Of a stretch of 64,000 bases of DNA, positions 1 to 14,400 are shown one piece after another. Below the pieces are notes generated by a model. It had not been told where the DNA came from. It worked only from the letters and a program-made list of their open reading frames with translations, and made no database searches. The DNA lies in NCBI GenBank assembly GCA_947095585.1, contig OX352761.1:109789890-109853889 (forward strand), in the 5' to 3' direction. The number at the start of each line of letters is the position of its first letter. Positions within the stretch are counted from its first letter, which is position 1. The DNA comes from Nephrocerus scutellatus. Lineage: Eukaryota; Arthropoda; Insecta; Diptera; Pipunculidae. The translations under genes and the position numbers were made by a program.

Positions 1-590
1 TTCATGGATCACCATTAGAATGTTGTCCACGGAAACCATCATTGAGTAGTTCTTGTGATTCAAGATATTTCATAAGCTGACGGCTAGCAACGTTTCCATG
101 ACCTTAAAAAGAAGGGACGTTAGTGCTTTGGGTCGGTACGAAGAGAAACCTGATGGTTCGCCTTTTTTAGGTTGTTTTGCAACTACTCGGCTCTCTGAAG
201 AAACCAGAAGAATAGCATAAGTAGAAAAACTTACGCAATTGTAATGCCAGCGAAGAATATCTCTTCAAAACTAATGAAGGAATACCATCTGGCCAAGTGA
301 ATTTGTGTCTGCTGAGGTTAAATAAAACTCTGGTAACTTTACGAGAACGAAAGAAAATATGTCCCATTGTGCGTTCAATACTCGGAACGCGTCATCTGAA
401 AGCGTAGAGCTAGCTACTAAACGTGCAGCCAGTTGTCCTTGTCCTTAGAGAGAAGTTGAAACGTCTTTGTGAATGATCATTGAATGGACGAAAGGGATTA
501 AGTCTCTCATACCAATAATAATGAATTTTTTATCGCATCAGCGGCGGCAGCAACGTCACTAATGAGGAAGAATAACGACCAGACCTGATC
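1..590 (-). pseudogene. jockey-superfamily non-LTR retrotransposon fragment (EN/RT linker and RT start)
   Basis: The minus strand encodes the start of a LINE reverse transcriptase: the stretch at 167-367 reads WPDGIPSLVLKR, the usual motif before the first RT block. The rest is broken by stops and frameshifts. DNA at 90-300 and at 481-560 matches 43,790-44,000 and 44,350-44,420 in the same order, so this is a second copy of the element at 42.3-44.5 kb. It is cut by the window edge. Dead copy; clade beyond jockey/CR1-like not settled. Confidence 0.75.
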
Positions 591-734
591 AAATGCATAT
601 GCATCAAATGGTAAGTAGTTTAATGTATAAGTAAGTCACTATTTGTATGCACATTAATCAGTTTTGACATTATAAATTAATCAAGTCATCTCCTAGAAAT
701 TAATTGGACTAAATCAGTAGCAATTGCGTTTCTA

Positions 735-1040
735 CAAATGTTAATTATAACTTACACGCGTCACATTCGGGCGATCAGAAATCTCTAATGAGACTGAGAT
801 GTGCACAAAGAAGTATGAGAGTTGGTCAAAAATGGCATTAAACCAACTTATAAACTCGTTATATGCGCCACACGGATCATACTCGGTCGCCTAAAAGTGC
901 TTCATAAGACTGAGATGCACACAAAGTTTCAGCTTCCTAGGATGTGTGAAAATTGGTTATATACGACTTAAAAAAAGTTGAAACAAACAGACAACCAAGT
1001 TAAATAAAAGTTTTGAAAAAAATCATACAAAAATAACAAA
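735..1040. repeat. diverged relative of the CGCG satellite at 39.8-40.7 kb
   Basis: Two degenerate units (acacgcgtcacattcgg near 755; atgcgccacacggatc near 863) are spaced about 110 bp apart. They are followed by cagacaaccaagttaaataa, which resembles the tail of the array at 40.64-40.68 kb. The satellite unit therefore occurs at two sites and is probably part of a dispersed element. Confidence 0.55.
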
Positions 1041-2334
1041 ATAATAAGTGCATGTTCGAAATATTCCTATTTTCGAAAATTCTAACTAAACTTTTAGAAG
1101 AGGTGAAAAATATAAAATTTGGTTTTATATTTATGATTTATAATTAACTATTAAAATTTTTAAAATGCCAGCTAATTAAAAATTAATTAAAATACCAGTT
1201 AATTTAAATGGTGTACCCTGTAATAGAGTTTTACCTAAAAAAAAAATGCCTGCCAGCTACTGCAAGGTAATGAAATTATTGGTTATTATTGGAACATGAT
1301 TGTGAATCTGAATTTAGTGAATACACAAACCCATTAATATCTAAAAAGAATTCACCAAAGAGGTTCGTTTTATTGCTGTATTGAATTGTGCCTTCCCTTA
1401 TCCACACATTGTAGTTGAGATTAGATGTTAAAGGAATGCAGCTTTTACTTTTCCACATTTTATAAAATAATACATTTGAAACAAATTAAATACGATTGTC
1501 ACCAAGTCGTGGGATTTACTATTCTTAATATTTATGTTTGTATATTTGTGCCGCAAAGTAGTAGCTACTCATAACAAAGGTCTAACTTAGCTTGTAGGCT
1601 GCGTGAAGCCAGATGATTCCGCGATTCCGCTAGCAGTTTTCGGAGCTTTAAAGGAATATAACATTGGTATGTTGCAAGTACTCCAATAAAGTACACATTC
1701 TTGTAGATTACAAATGAAACGCAACTTTTCCAAAGGGAAATACACAGCAAGAATAATAAGTACGGTGCAATGTAGTCAGAAGCGTTAGAATATAGTTAGC
1801 CTTACTTTGTTTTGCAATTGGCCTACAATTCGTTTGCAAAAATCATTCCATATAATTAATAAACATTTCCCTTTGAAGCTAATGTTTGAGCTACAATCAT
1901 AAAAAAATAATATCGCTGCGTTCTTTTTGTTTCCGACTCAGTTTTATACATCCGCAGTTCACCAAAAAATAATTCATTCTCTCCAATTGGACGAAGAAAC
2001 AAGTTTTTTACTCTCTTGCTCGATTATTTACTTCCCTCTTTAGTTGACATTTGCAAGATCAAAGAAAAGAAATTCTTGTGGCCGATATCTGTATCTCACT
2101 TCTTTGAAAAATAAACGAAAAGAAACCATCGGTCAATGAAGAAACTTCTCCATCGCAATGTTGACACGTCAGTTGTAGCTAACTCGTCGTTTCAGCTTCC
2201 CGTGCATACAAACACATATTTTCAAAAACAAAATGAATTAAATAAAAACAATACAAGTAATTACAGACTTATAAGAAGTTATATTCCGGACTAGTGCAAT
2301 TTAAGTTAGTTATATTAGATACCAACAAACAAAA
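1041..2334. other. intergenic region upstream of tw, no gene seen
   Basis: AT-rich sequence with only short antisense open stretches and no protein family I recognise. The promoter and 5' UTR of tw should lie in the last few hundred bases before 2,335. I see no convincing TATA box or initiator, so none is called. Confidence 0.5.
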
Positions 2335-2450
2335 ATGTGTGTCAACAGTGAATCAAAAGTTGATAATGTCACAACGAAACGAAGAAATGGCCGTGCTACC
2401 GCCAGTGAAATAAAGTCACAGAAAAACGACGAAGAACGTGTTGAGAAATT
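2335..2450 (+). CDS. tw: tw exon 1 (start codon)
   Basis: Begins ATG at 2,335 and encodes a charged cytosolic N-terminus ([12 protein letters not shown]...). It ends in phase 2 at a GTAAGA donor. This ATG was chosen because it is the first in frame with the membrane segment of exon 2 and the family has a short soluble N-terminus. Intron 1 is 208 bp. Confidence 0.85.
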
Positions 2451-5400
2451 GTAAGAGAATACATAGTGCAAGTATAAGAAGTCAATAAACTGTCAGTTGA
2501 ATATTTGTTCGAAAAGAAAACACACTACAAACAATAACAAAAGACTTAAGCGATGAACTCGATTACTTTGATCTTTTTATTTCTTGCTTTCATTTTGTGC
2601 CAAGGAGAAACAAACAAAAAATCGTAAATAGTAAATTTCGTACTTTTTTTTTCCTCAGAAATTGGTTGGTGATTTTTGGCGCTGTTCTACTTCTAACATT
2701 TGCGACGCGTTATTACAAAGTTACACAGCCGGACCATGTGTGGTAAGTAGATTTAAAAAAGATTTCATAATTTGTATTATTTTTTTATAAAATTTATGCT
2801 TCATTTCATAATCAATTAACAATAAATATTAATATGTCTTCTTATCTGGGCGTCTGAGTAAACTTTTAAAATATTTTGTGACATTATTCCCATTGTTGAT
2901 TTCGGTGTGTCCTGAACTTGTTATAAAGAGTTCTTCGCTCTTTTGATCCAAATACAATATCATAAGCTATCGGTCCATATCCGTTCGAGTCCATCAATGG
3001 GCCCCTTCGACTTAGCGCCGGTATTGAGATTCTATTTCTCAATACCTTCTGAAGAAAAAAAAACAGTTCGAAAGCGGTTGCCAACAGCCATTTTGTTTGC
3101 TGCCACAGGTTCTATTGTTTCTTTTTTTGTATTTAAAGGCTTTACAAGTTGGGATGAACAGAATTTAATGAAATTGCATTTTGCTCTCAAATATTCACGA
3201 ATTGTTAACATGAAGCGAATTATCAAATGAGGCAATAGATGTGAACGATCGGCGTTGATCATCGCCAGTCCGGCTGACCTGTGAGTTGTGTTAAGTTTAT
3301 CTATACGTCTGTTGTAAATATATAGACCAATAAATTAATAAAAAGTGAGTTTCGAATTTAGCCATAAAACAGATTGAGTTGGCCACAACTCAAGCGAACC
3401 TGCCTTTTGAATATGTATTTATATGGTGAATCACATCACTTCATATCCAAAGGTTACTTACTGAACACAGTTTTTTTTTATTAGGAAGTTACACGTTTAA
3501 ATTATACCACTTGAAGTGTTACAATTGACAAAATATAATTTTAATTAAAAAATATATTCGACTAATAAAGTACGACATCGTCAATTTATTGACATGCATC
3601 AGATGGGAAAACGTAAGGTGTGATCAAAAAAAGTGCTTTGGCTATCTAGTGAAAACGAACTTTGCAAAAATGCTTCCCTTTGTTGTGTACCATAAATCCC
3701 ACCGCAAAGGGTCCTTTTCGTTCATGCGAGCTTTGTTTCCTGCCCACCGGACTCTATCGGGATTATTTCACTTCACGATGTCGACATCGCAATATTTACG
3801 CTCCTAGATCTCATCATTATAGAGTCTCCGGAATCGTTCTATCTCACATACAAGGAAAAAATTTCTCCGCAAAATTTTCCTTTCGAACGCGACTAAGAGG
3901 TCAGAATGTTTTTTGGTCTCAGATCCATATGTTAGTACTGGTATGACCTTTATATTATATACCAACAGCATAAATGTTATGGTTAAATTTCTCGAATTGG
4001 AGAGTTTCCACAGACTAAATTCGGAATTCTTAACTTAATCAACCGAGCGCTTTTTTTTTCTGATACCATGCTGCTTACGACTGCTACAATTGACCCGAGA
4101 TAGTTAAAAGTTTGCACTACTACAAATTTGCGCTCCACTATCTTAATTGAGGGATAAAATGCGGATTAACAAATATTAATTCAAGAATATGATAATAGGT
4201 ATGCTGAAGATGAAAAATACGTCTAATAGCAATATTTTCTGGGATTCCATTATCTCAGTATCACTATCCGCACTTGTCAATTCAAAGCAAACTTTCTTTA
4301 TTTATTGTATGCCCTCCTTTCATTTGGCAATGACTTCTCAAACATCTAACTTTTAAAGTTAGTTTTTGGAAACGATTTGTATAAATTTTACTGAAATGGA
4401 TAACGAGATGAAATGGTAAAAACAAAAATTTTTTTATAACGACCTTCTTAACAGATTTTCTTAAAAAAGAAAATGGTTTTCTTAACAAAAGATGTCATTC
4501 CTACTCCTCAATTTAAGATATAGCTTTGTTAATTTGTGCTAACCTTCATAATCACTTAAAATATTCAACATTTGCGTTACATTTCTGTTCCCACTAATTG
4601 TATCATTATTTTAAGCCCTGCGCCCAATCAAATTATAAAGTGGAAACATTGGGTAAACCGCAACCGAATTTATTAGTATGTAGTCCCGTTACCCTTCTCA
4701 CCTTTCTCAGAGTATACAGGGAGTCCTATAATTCGTCAAGGATAATTTGGGAAATTATTTTTGGGTATATTCTAAGAAAAAAATCGTTCTACAGTAATAG
4801 TCTATATCTTATGTTGACATCATTTATCGGGGATTTAAGAAAAAGCTTATTTTGGTGTACCCTGACCCGTATGCTAGAAACGTAAATTAGGACTTTGTTT
4901 TTAGAAAAAATTCTAGGTTTTGTAACTACTTTTAAATAAAGTCGATAAAGTGTTTGAATCTTTCGTAAATATTTAATATTCTCTCCCTCTTCCATTTTTG
5001 TTGTCTATTATAATTTTTGAATTTGAGGTCAATTTTCTCCAGAAAATGTGTAATAAACATAACGTTCTAATGACTATCTATATATATAAAATTGAAACTT
5101 TGTATGTATGTATGTCCGGTATGGACTGCCAAACCCTTCAACCGATCGCGTTCTAACTTTGCATATGTGTTTTCTACCATAATAGGCACTTAATAGGCAT
5201 ATTTTGAAAGAGGTCTTTTATTATTTTTATTGTTTTTACAAATTGTATGTTTTTATGAATCGATCGCGTACAAACTTTGCATAGCGGCCTTATACAATAA
5301 TGAACACATAATGGGCATATTTTAAAAGTAGTCAGACTTCTGAGTCAAAGGGTCTCCATAACAATTTTTTTTATTGTTTCTACAAATTGCATATTTTTAT

Positions 5401-8400
5401 GAACTAATCGCGTTCAACCTTTGCGTAGGTACCATAATGGGCTCTAAATAGGTATATTTTGAAAATGGTCATACTCCTGGGTCAAGGGGTCACCATTTCA
5501 CAAATTGCATATAGGTGTTTTAAAAAAAATTAACCCGATTTTCTTCAAATTTTATACACATGAGTCACGAAAACGCATTTGTTTGATTAGTAGTTATTTT
5601 ATTTTACACACAGGGAATATAAAATGTTAATATCATCCACATTTTTAAACTGAATTTTATGAAATTTTTAAGTTATATTATTGGCAGGTAGGGGAAAGTT
5701 ATAGTTATAGATGGAAGGGGAGAAAGGTAAATTTAAACATGAGACTTACAAACGTTATTTTAAAAAAAAAGTCAACGTAAATTATTGACAGGTGAGGGAA
5801 GGTTATAGACTATATAGTACTCCCGTCACCCCGGGGATTCATGTGTGCGGGTAGCAAAGCGCCCGGGAACAGCTAGTATAAATAATAAAAATAAAAATCA
5901 ACAACAAGTTTGCGGAAAATCAATAGATTTTATGATACTTGGGAAAAAAAAAAGCAATTTATGATTTTTACCTACGTTTCTAACAACTGTTATTATTTTT
6001 TTTTATTGCATTGCTATTAAAAAGTTTTAAAGCGTGATCGTTTATTTGACTACCTGTCAAAACCATCATTACCCGGTTCCTTAAAAGCTCTCAGAAAGAG
6101 GTCGGTTTGGGTTATGAAGGCGTAATTTGAAAAAATACCAAACAAAAATGGTATAAAAGATTAGAAAAAAAAATAATTCATTAGTCTAATTTTTTAAGCC
6201 AAGGTTACAGTTGCTTAAAAACGCTATTTGAAATGTCTGCATTTACAAACCAAGTATAAGCAATGGAAGTTCAACGATACGAGCCATGAAATTTAACCTA
6301 ACACACGACTTCCTAGTGATGGAATATTTGGAAATACATACCGAAGACTTCGAGAAACGGGATCACTTTCAAATACATGACCTAACGCGGGAACTACACA
6401 GCTAAGAAGAATTTCGGCTGATGAAAGAATACTGGAAGCTGTTACAACTGATCCATCAAGCATCAAACGCTTAGTTTTGCAACTTAATGTTTCCAGACAA
6501 AAAATTTATAATGTACTGCATGGAAAAAATCTTTGTCCATACCACCATACACCTGTACAAGAACTGCTTCCCGATGATTTGAAAAGGAGACTTGAATTTT
6601 CTAATTGGTTGCTGGAGCGGAGCTTGGATGACAACGAGCTTATTAGCAGAGTTCTTAAGACGGGCGAATCTCAATCTACATGATATGGGATCACAAATTT
6701 TCAAAGTCTTCATACACGAACTGCGGAGAATCCACAAATAAGGAGACAGTCATCATTTCAACAAAAATTCAGCGTAAATATGTGGGCAGGTGTAATTGGA
6801 AATCGGCTTTTTCTAACTACCACCCAGGCTGAATTCTACAAACTATCTAGAGTTTTTGCGACATGATTTACCAGAACTATTGGACACTATAAAAACCTAA
6901 CCTACCGACCATAGTGGGATGGTGATCTAGCCAGGTCGAGCGGTAAAGAATTGGCTAGATGAAGTGTACGGTAATCGTTGGATAGGAAGAAATGCAGACC
7001 AGTTCACTGTCCTGCAAGATTTCCTGAACTTACAGTATTTGATTTTTTTGTATGGGGGAGAGTGAAAGAACGTGTTTATTCAACCGAAATAGCAACTTTA
7101 AGTGAATAAGAAGAGCGAAAGTATCAAAAGTGAGGCAGTATCAATAAATATTCGCAGTGAAATCAAAAAACGGGCTCTAGCAGGCATACAAAACCAAGGA
7201 TAACACTTTGTGTACCTGTTATAAATGCTTTAGTACACACTTAAAATGAAAATTACCTAAAATCACACTAAATCATTTCTTGTTCATAGCCTTTGGAGCT
7301 TAAAGCAAAAAAAAAACTTTTTTTCCGAAGAATCATAAAATCTATGGGGTTCTCCGCTTAGCAGGGCAAGAAAAATGGAACGGGCATTGAAATTAGATAT
7401 CTGAAGACTTAAAGATGATATCAACTTAACTTAAACGCATTTACAAAGGCTAGTATTTCTTCTAAAAACAAAGTCCTAAACGACGTTTCTAACATTAGTA
7501 TTAACAAAGCAATTTTCGTAAAAATAGGTCATGGTACATTTAAGTAAGCTTTTTATTAAATCCCCGATAAATGATGTCAACCCTTCCTATAGATTATTTT
7601 TTCTTTCAATATACCTAAGAATCAGTTCCTGTTCCTGTACCAGGAGAATGGAAAATACATTTCCGGAACAAAAAGGCTCCTAGTCTAACTTATATTGTAT
7701 ATTTATACCTGAAAAACAATATTTTATTTCCATTTTAGTTGGGATGAAACGCATTTTGGAAAAATGGGCAGTTGGTACATCAACCGAACATTCTTTTTCG
7801 ATGTCCATCCACCGCTGGGAAAGGTAAAGGTGTTAAACCACAAAAAATCGCTCACTCACTCACTAATTTCCTTCATCAGATGCTGATTGCGTTTTCTGGC
7901 TATCTGACTGGATACAATGGAACGTACCCATTCGAGAAGCCTGGCGATAAATACAATGGAACCAACTACGAGGGAATGCGATATGTAAATTGAATGAAAT
8001 TTTAAAGAAAGAAAAAAAACATCTCCAAAGGGATATCTCTTTGCAGTTCTGTACCACACTGGGTGCTCTTATTATGCCTATTGCGTTTGACACTGTCCAC
8101 GATTTGACAAAATCTAACGAAGCGGCTTTAGTTGCGGCGGCCTATTTAATATTTGGTAAGGAATATGAAGTAAAAATCCTAAAAAACAAAATAAACTTTT
8201 ATTTCAAACCATCGCAAATCGCAACAGATGTTGGTCTACTCACACTGAACCAATACATATTACTTGATCCGATTCTGTTGTTCTTTATGGTCGGCTCCGT
8301 TTGGGGAATGGTCAAAGTCTCTAAAGCCACCGCTGAGGGTTACTCCTACTCGAAACGGTGGTGGTTTTGGTTGTTCGTCTCAGGTACAATGCTCGCTTGC

Positions 8401-11400
8401 ACTATAAGTGTGAAATTTGTTGGTCTCTTTGTTGTGATTTTCGTCGGTCTGCATACAATCAACGAACTATGGGTGATCCTTGGGGATTTACAGAAACCAA
8501 TTGTAAGCTAATACTTATTAATAATAATAATAAATTAAATAATTTTCTTTTTTTTTTTTTTGACTTTCATTCACGTCGGCGCCAGATGGAAACTATTAAG
8601 CAAATAGTCTGTCGTGCTATGACATTAATTTTATGGCCAATTTTCTTGTACATGTTGTTCTTCTACATCCACTTGACGGTCCTCAATCGCAGTGGCAATG
8701 GCGATGGCTTCTACAGCTCGGCGTTTCAGTCACGGCTCATTGGCAATTCATTGTACAATGCGAGTATGCCGCGCCATGTGGCATATGGCTCCGTCGTTTC
8801 CATTAAAAACCATAAAACTGGAGGAGGATATTTACATTCGCATTACCATTTATATCCGAAGAATGTTGGTGCCCGACAGCAGCAGGTATGTATCAGGCAG
8901 CTTGTTGTCGTAAGCGGTGCAGAAAAGGCAACAACAACAACAACAACAACAACTACTACTTTAATGTCCTTTTGGTCGGTCCATCATGAGTGGTTGAAGT
9001 GAAAAAGACTCGTAATAAAAAGAACTTGCTGATGACATTTAAGAAAACATCAAGGTGAATAATTTTTGTTTAATAAAAATATCTACGCTCCTTGGGATAT
9101 CTACGCTCCTTGGGATTTCATCCCTAATCTACAACATGACGCTTTCGCACACTACGCGCCCGGATAAATCATCCGCGGAGTGAAACGAATGATCGAATTT
9201 TAATGCGAATTGTGGAGTTTTTATTACAAGGTTTGCAGGGTGGTTGGTGGTGAGAGGATGAGAGGATACGTTTTTCATAAATCGTATTTAGCCTAACGAA
9301 AGGCACTCTGATGGATGATGGATAGTCTACCATTTGTCCTTGATTTTTTTTTGCCTGCATCTGATTGATGATTATTTGCCATATGTTGAAAGCTTCAACC
9401 TTGGATATTTGCCTCGGAAACAGAGTTGTAAACGTGTGACGTGCGTATTAGTGTGAGCCAGAATGGTGTTTGTGCAACCATTAAAAATTGATGGCAGAAA
9501 CATGGTTTCCTAGACAAAGATATGAAGAGATAACAAATGTTTTAAAAAAGTCTACCACTTCTTTATAAATAAATTTTAAAGTCAAGAGAAGCATAGCAAA
9601 ATCACTTTATTTAACATAAATTGGCAAAAATAAGATGAATAAGTTTCAAACGCAAAGCTTTATGTTAAAACGCAACCCAAACTTAACCACAAAAACTGGG
9701 TATATAGTGTGACAACATTTTTCGTGTGTAGTCAATGAGCTGCGAGTATATTGCCTTGTGCTACGCTATTCAGTTATCCTTCATCATCGTCATCATCATA
9801 TTTGGCTCTACAACCGGGGTCCGGTCCTGGCCTCCCGCAAAAAGTCTCTCCACCGGTCCCGATTTCTAACCGATGTCATTCAGTTATCCTTGGTGAAGAG
9901 AAAACCTTAAACCCAGTTCTTGCTATCCAACTCAGCTGTAAAAAGTCAACTGTAAGTACATGATATAAATAGTAGCTAAGCATGTAGAGAAAAAGTTTAT
10001 TACACACACTCGATCTCAGCGGTTCGCAATACACTCAGGGGATGCTCAGCGACCGTGTGAAAAAAGAATGGCCAACAACTTGTTATTCAATTAACCTTCC
10101 GGGAAGCTAACGAGAAGTTTTCAATCTAGTGACTACGACTGACCAACCCATATAGAGGAATCATTCCCACTATGACCGACCGGCCAGTCAATTGCAAAGT
10201 AAATGAGATTTTTTACTTAACTTTTTTGGACAGAGTCACCGCCTGAACTCTGAATGAACTCAGAGTGGGTTGGCAAAGAAATTCCGAAGCTCAACGAAGA
10301 TGTTTTTTTCCGTTGTTGTTGTACATATATGCTTGTACCTGCTAAATAATGAATTATGTTTGTTTTTGTTTTTTGTTGGTTTTGGGAGAGTTCCAAAGGA
10401 TTTAATTAAATCCTGTCGTTTCTTGTGGTTGTAAATTTACGTTTACTTAGTTACGCACGTGAAATACTTATGTGTGCTTCAAAATATTTTAATCTCTTTT
10501 TTTTTTGTATTTCACATGTCTGTTATTGTGGCTGAAATCCACTCCACCGCAAACAGATCACAACATACACTCACAAGGATGACAATAACAAATGGCTTAT
10601 TAAGCCATACAATAAAGAGTCGCGTCCGGATGTGCAGATTCTCAAGCATGGCGATTTGGTCCGGCTGGAACATATTTCTACAAAACGAAATCTCCATTCG
10701 CATGCAGAGCCAGCGCCACTGACAAGGAAGCACCTTCAGGTTACCGGATATGGAGAGGTAAGAAGGAGTACGTAACGTGCATACAATATAATGCACGTCT
10801 GTCCAAAACTTGAATGTTTTCGCAATATTTTTGTGCATCAGCTTTTCCCGCCAGGTTATGAGATGAGAGTCTGTGACATGTGCTTAATTGGCTTAGGGAA
10901 TGTTTTGAATTAATTTTTTTTGTGGTCGGAAAATCTGCATTCTGCAGTTCAAATAAAAATTTTCAAGTTGAAGCGAAAAGTTATGCAAAGCAATAATTTT
11001 ACGCTTTTTTAATATACTACCCCTCCCAGCACCTTATAAAAGATGGAAAAAGCGAATGACATAGATGACTATCCAACACAATATTTAGTGAATATAAAAG
11101 TGTTTAGTTTATAAGGAACTCGCTACGTTTTGGAATCTTAAGCTTTGAACAGTGGGAGAAGTCTCAACAGAACCAGATTCCCACCGGTTTACCTTTCAGT
11201 TTAGCGAATTTTTTTTTTGTTAAATAATACCCTATCCCATATGGCAGACACTGCGACCTAAAAGATCTGATGTATAGGGTGTATTTACTCTAAGGCTATG
11301 TTCGTATTAGAAAGCGATTTCACGTTCTGGCAATGAGCGATGATTGATTGCATTGCGTTGATCGACCGATCTAAATGTGTGTGTCATAATTGCCATCGCG

Positions 11401-14400
11401 CGACCAAACGTCGTCGTGATCGAAAACACAGCATTTTGCGATCAGCTCAGTACATGTGAAGTTGTTGTTGAGGTTGCTTGAACTAAAATGATTTCCATGA
11501 ATGAAACAATCGACCAATGGACTAAGCATTGAACGCTTAAGAACTATTTACTACGAAATTCATTTATTAACTTTTCTTCGCGATAGCGCGTCGAAAAACA
11601 CACTTGTTGGATTTTAAGCGATCAAACGTCTACACATCGCGTTGGTCGATTTTCTTCTTCTTAAATCCTTTCACCCCTCGAGGGGAATCGGTGGTCAACA
11701 ACGCCAACGCGACATCTTGTTCTGTTTACTCCCAAAGACCCTGCTTTCTCCACGACTGTCCTGATCCACGTTCTCTTAGGGCGTCCTGCTGTCTACCTGC
11801 CTGGGTGAGCGGGTTCCACTGCATGGCATTTTTCGCAATGGAGTTGTCGTAGTGTGTGTCCAATCCACTGCCACTTTCTCCTTCACGCAATAACGTCTTG
11901 GTCCGTTCTCCGATGAAGTTCGTCGTTGGATATACGATTGGGCTAGAGGATCCTCAAGATGGTACGTAGGCATTTGTTTACGAAAGATTACAGCTTGCGC
12001 ATGGTAGTGGAATGAACAGAAGATGTAGCGGAAATCTGTACTCGACGCATTGTTCTATTATATATATTTGCAAGGTGTTTATGTGATCGATGCAAGAAGA
12101 TCCAGAGCGAAAGCCTGCCTGCTCGACGTCGAGAGTTGAATCTAAATCCTCCTTAACGCGTTCTAATATGATTCTAGCTATTATCTTGGCTACGGCCGGT
12201 AAAACACATATACCTCTCCAGTTTCCACAGTCCATTAGATTTCCCTTTTTTCGAAGCTTGACGATCATCCCTCTTTTTCACTCTTGGAAAAATTGATCAC
12301 TTTCCCACGCTCACCGTATAAGCGGGTGTAGAACATAAGCCGATGTGCTTGGTGCCGCTTGGAAAATTTGGCATTTATTTTCCTGCTTGATTGATTGCTG
12401 CTATGTCAGTTTTACTGGGAGGTCCAGTGCGAATTAGGGAATTTATCTCTTCGGAAGATTCATTAGCTTTCGAGATCATATCACCATCGTCTAAGTGGTT
12501 AAGGACTTCATCTAGTGAGCTGCTCCTCATCCGACATCAGAAGGTCACCATCTAAACTCTACACTGGATGTTGTTTGGAGTTCCGACAACCATTGAGCTC
12601 CTTGGTGATGTTATAGACACTCTTACTGTCTGCTTCTTCTTCTTCTTCTTGCTGCTTCTTCAGCCATTAAGGCAAGTGAGTCGATGTACTGTCGTTTGTC
12701 CCATCTTACACTAGCTCGGTACTCTCTACTGCTTAGGCGTTGAAATTCGAGCCTTGATTGCTTTACGCTCATCGATCCGTCTCCAGGTGTCTATCGATTT
12801 TTGATGTCCGATAAATGCTCGCTACGCGATGTCAAACAAATTTATTCGAGCGTTCTCACTCATTGCGTGATCGCATTTATGTTCTAAACAGGCCTCATAC
12901 TGTTTGTTTAGAAAGTATAAATGTACCCCTAGTTATAGCTGTCTTTAAATTAAGAAATAATACCCGCTTTCTGTAGAAGCGCTGGAAAGATTCCATCACC
13001 GCCGGGAGCTTTGAAAGGTTTGAAAGAGCCTATTTATTCAGTTCGTCTAACTGAAGGTTTTACCTGGTAAACTATTTACCATGCTAGTAATAAAGCCCTT
13101 TGGTCAGATGCACAAGTGGATAGGAAGTAAGCCTCACATCATTTAATTGGTACGCTGCTTCATCTAGGTCGCTTGTGAGCTCTATAGGTGTGACAAGCAT
13201 ATCCAATTCAGAAAGGACAAGTCCCGATACACAGATTTCAGCCCGTAGACTTTAGATAAAATCTAGTAGAAGCATATGTCAGTTTGCCGGAAGGCTTCGT
13301 CAAACACATGCCAGTTTTAACTATGTTGGAGGTAAATGGATTAGACAGTGTGAGGTCGAGTACCTCCTTGCGAATCGCATTTATAATTGTAAGCTTAGAG
13401 CATTTATTTAGGATTTCTACTACTACTGCTACCGCTTGCTAAGGGTGGCGGTATGCACCCTTCATGTGATGCAGGTTCGCCTGTAGCTTCCTTATATTGC
13501 TCATATGTCCTCCCTGGATGCTTTATCCTGCCAGAGTAATTGGGCTCCTTCCTTCTTGAGTGCCCAGTGGCGACGCTTATCGGATGATAGCCAGTAGCTC
13601 TAGTAATTGTAAAATGTTTAACGTGTCGTAGTTCGAGCGCTGAAAAAAATAATGAAAAAATATGATATTATCTGTTCTAACTTCGACTGTAAACCTGGTC
13701 ATAAGCGAGCATAGCGAGTTCGCTAGCTGTTGCAGTGAAGGGGCAAACAAAAGCAAACAATAAAACGGACGCACATTCACTGCACATCCTTTAGAATACA
13801 ATTTTGATGAAGTTGATGGTGTCGTCTGTGGCGGTGTCGGTCCTCAAGGGCGATGAACACGAGTAATCACTCGATAAACGCCACTCGCTTTTCATTATCG
13901 TAATTCGCATTTTGGGAATTGTTTTGCTGTGCGCTCGTTTCGTTTCGGGATTAATATTTCGTAATTTCCGTTTAATTATCCTGGGAAAACTTTGGTGTCT
14001 TTACATTCCGTACAACGGTACAACAGATGCAAAGCGGTCGTCGTTTTCATTCTTCATTTCGTTCAAGAACAAATGAGTTTTACTTCCACTTTAGCTCTAA
14101 CTCTTCTCTACTTCTTTCTCTTTCATCAAACAGGACGGGTTAGGCGATGCTAACGACATCTGGAAAATCTTAATTGTTGGTGGAAGACAAAACGATTCTG
14201 TCTTGACGGTGACCACGAAGCTGTTAATCGTTCATTACCTTCAGAACTGTGCGCTAACTGCAAGCGGAAAGCAATTACCCAAATGGGGCTACGAACAGCA
14301 AGAGGTGTCGTGTAATCCAAATCTACGCGATAAGAACGCACGCTGGAATGTCGAGGATAATGAGCACAGTGGATGTGAGTATGAGAATATATGGTGGATG

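Larger units (their letters stand above)
4716..7680 (+). mobile_element. IS630/Tc1-mariner-like DNA transposon with long inverted ends, dead
   Basis: Long terminal inverted repeats: 4,813-4,920 reads as the reverse complement of about 7,480-7,580 (shared core ttgacatcatttatcgggga at 4,814), and similarity continues outward to about 4,716 and 7,680. A broken transposase lies between them, and a Helitron is nested at 5,077-5,876. The right end stops about 60 bp before tw exon 3. Terminal boundaries are approximate. Confidence 0.75.

Noticed and set aside
2884..3262. Overlapping open frames on both strands upstream of the first LINE fragment
   Set aside because: No family resemblance, no splice context, and the frames shadow each other.
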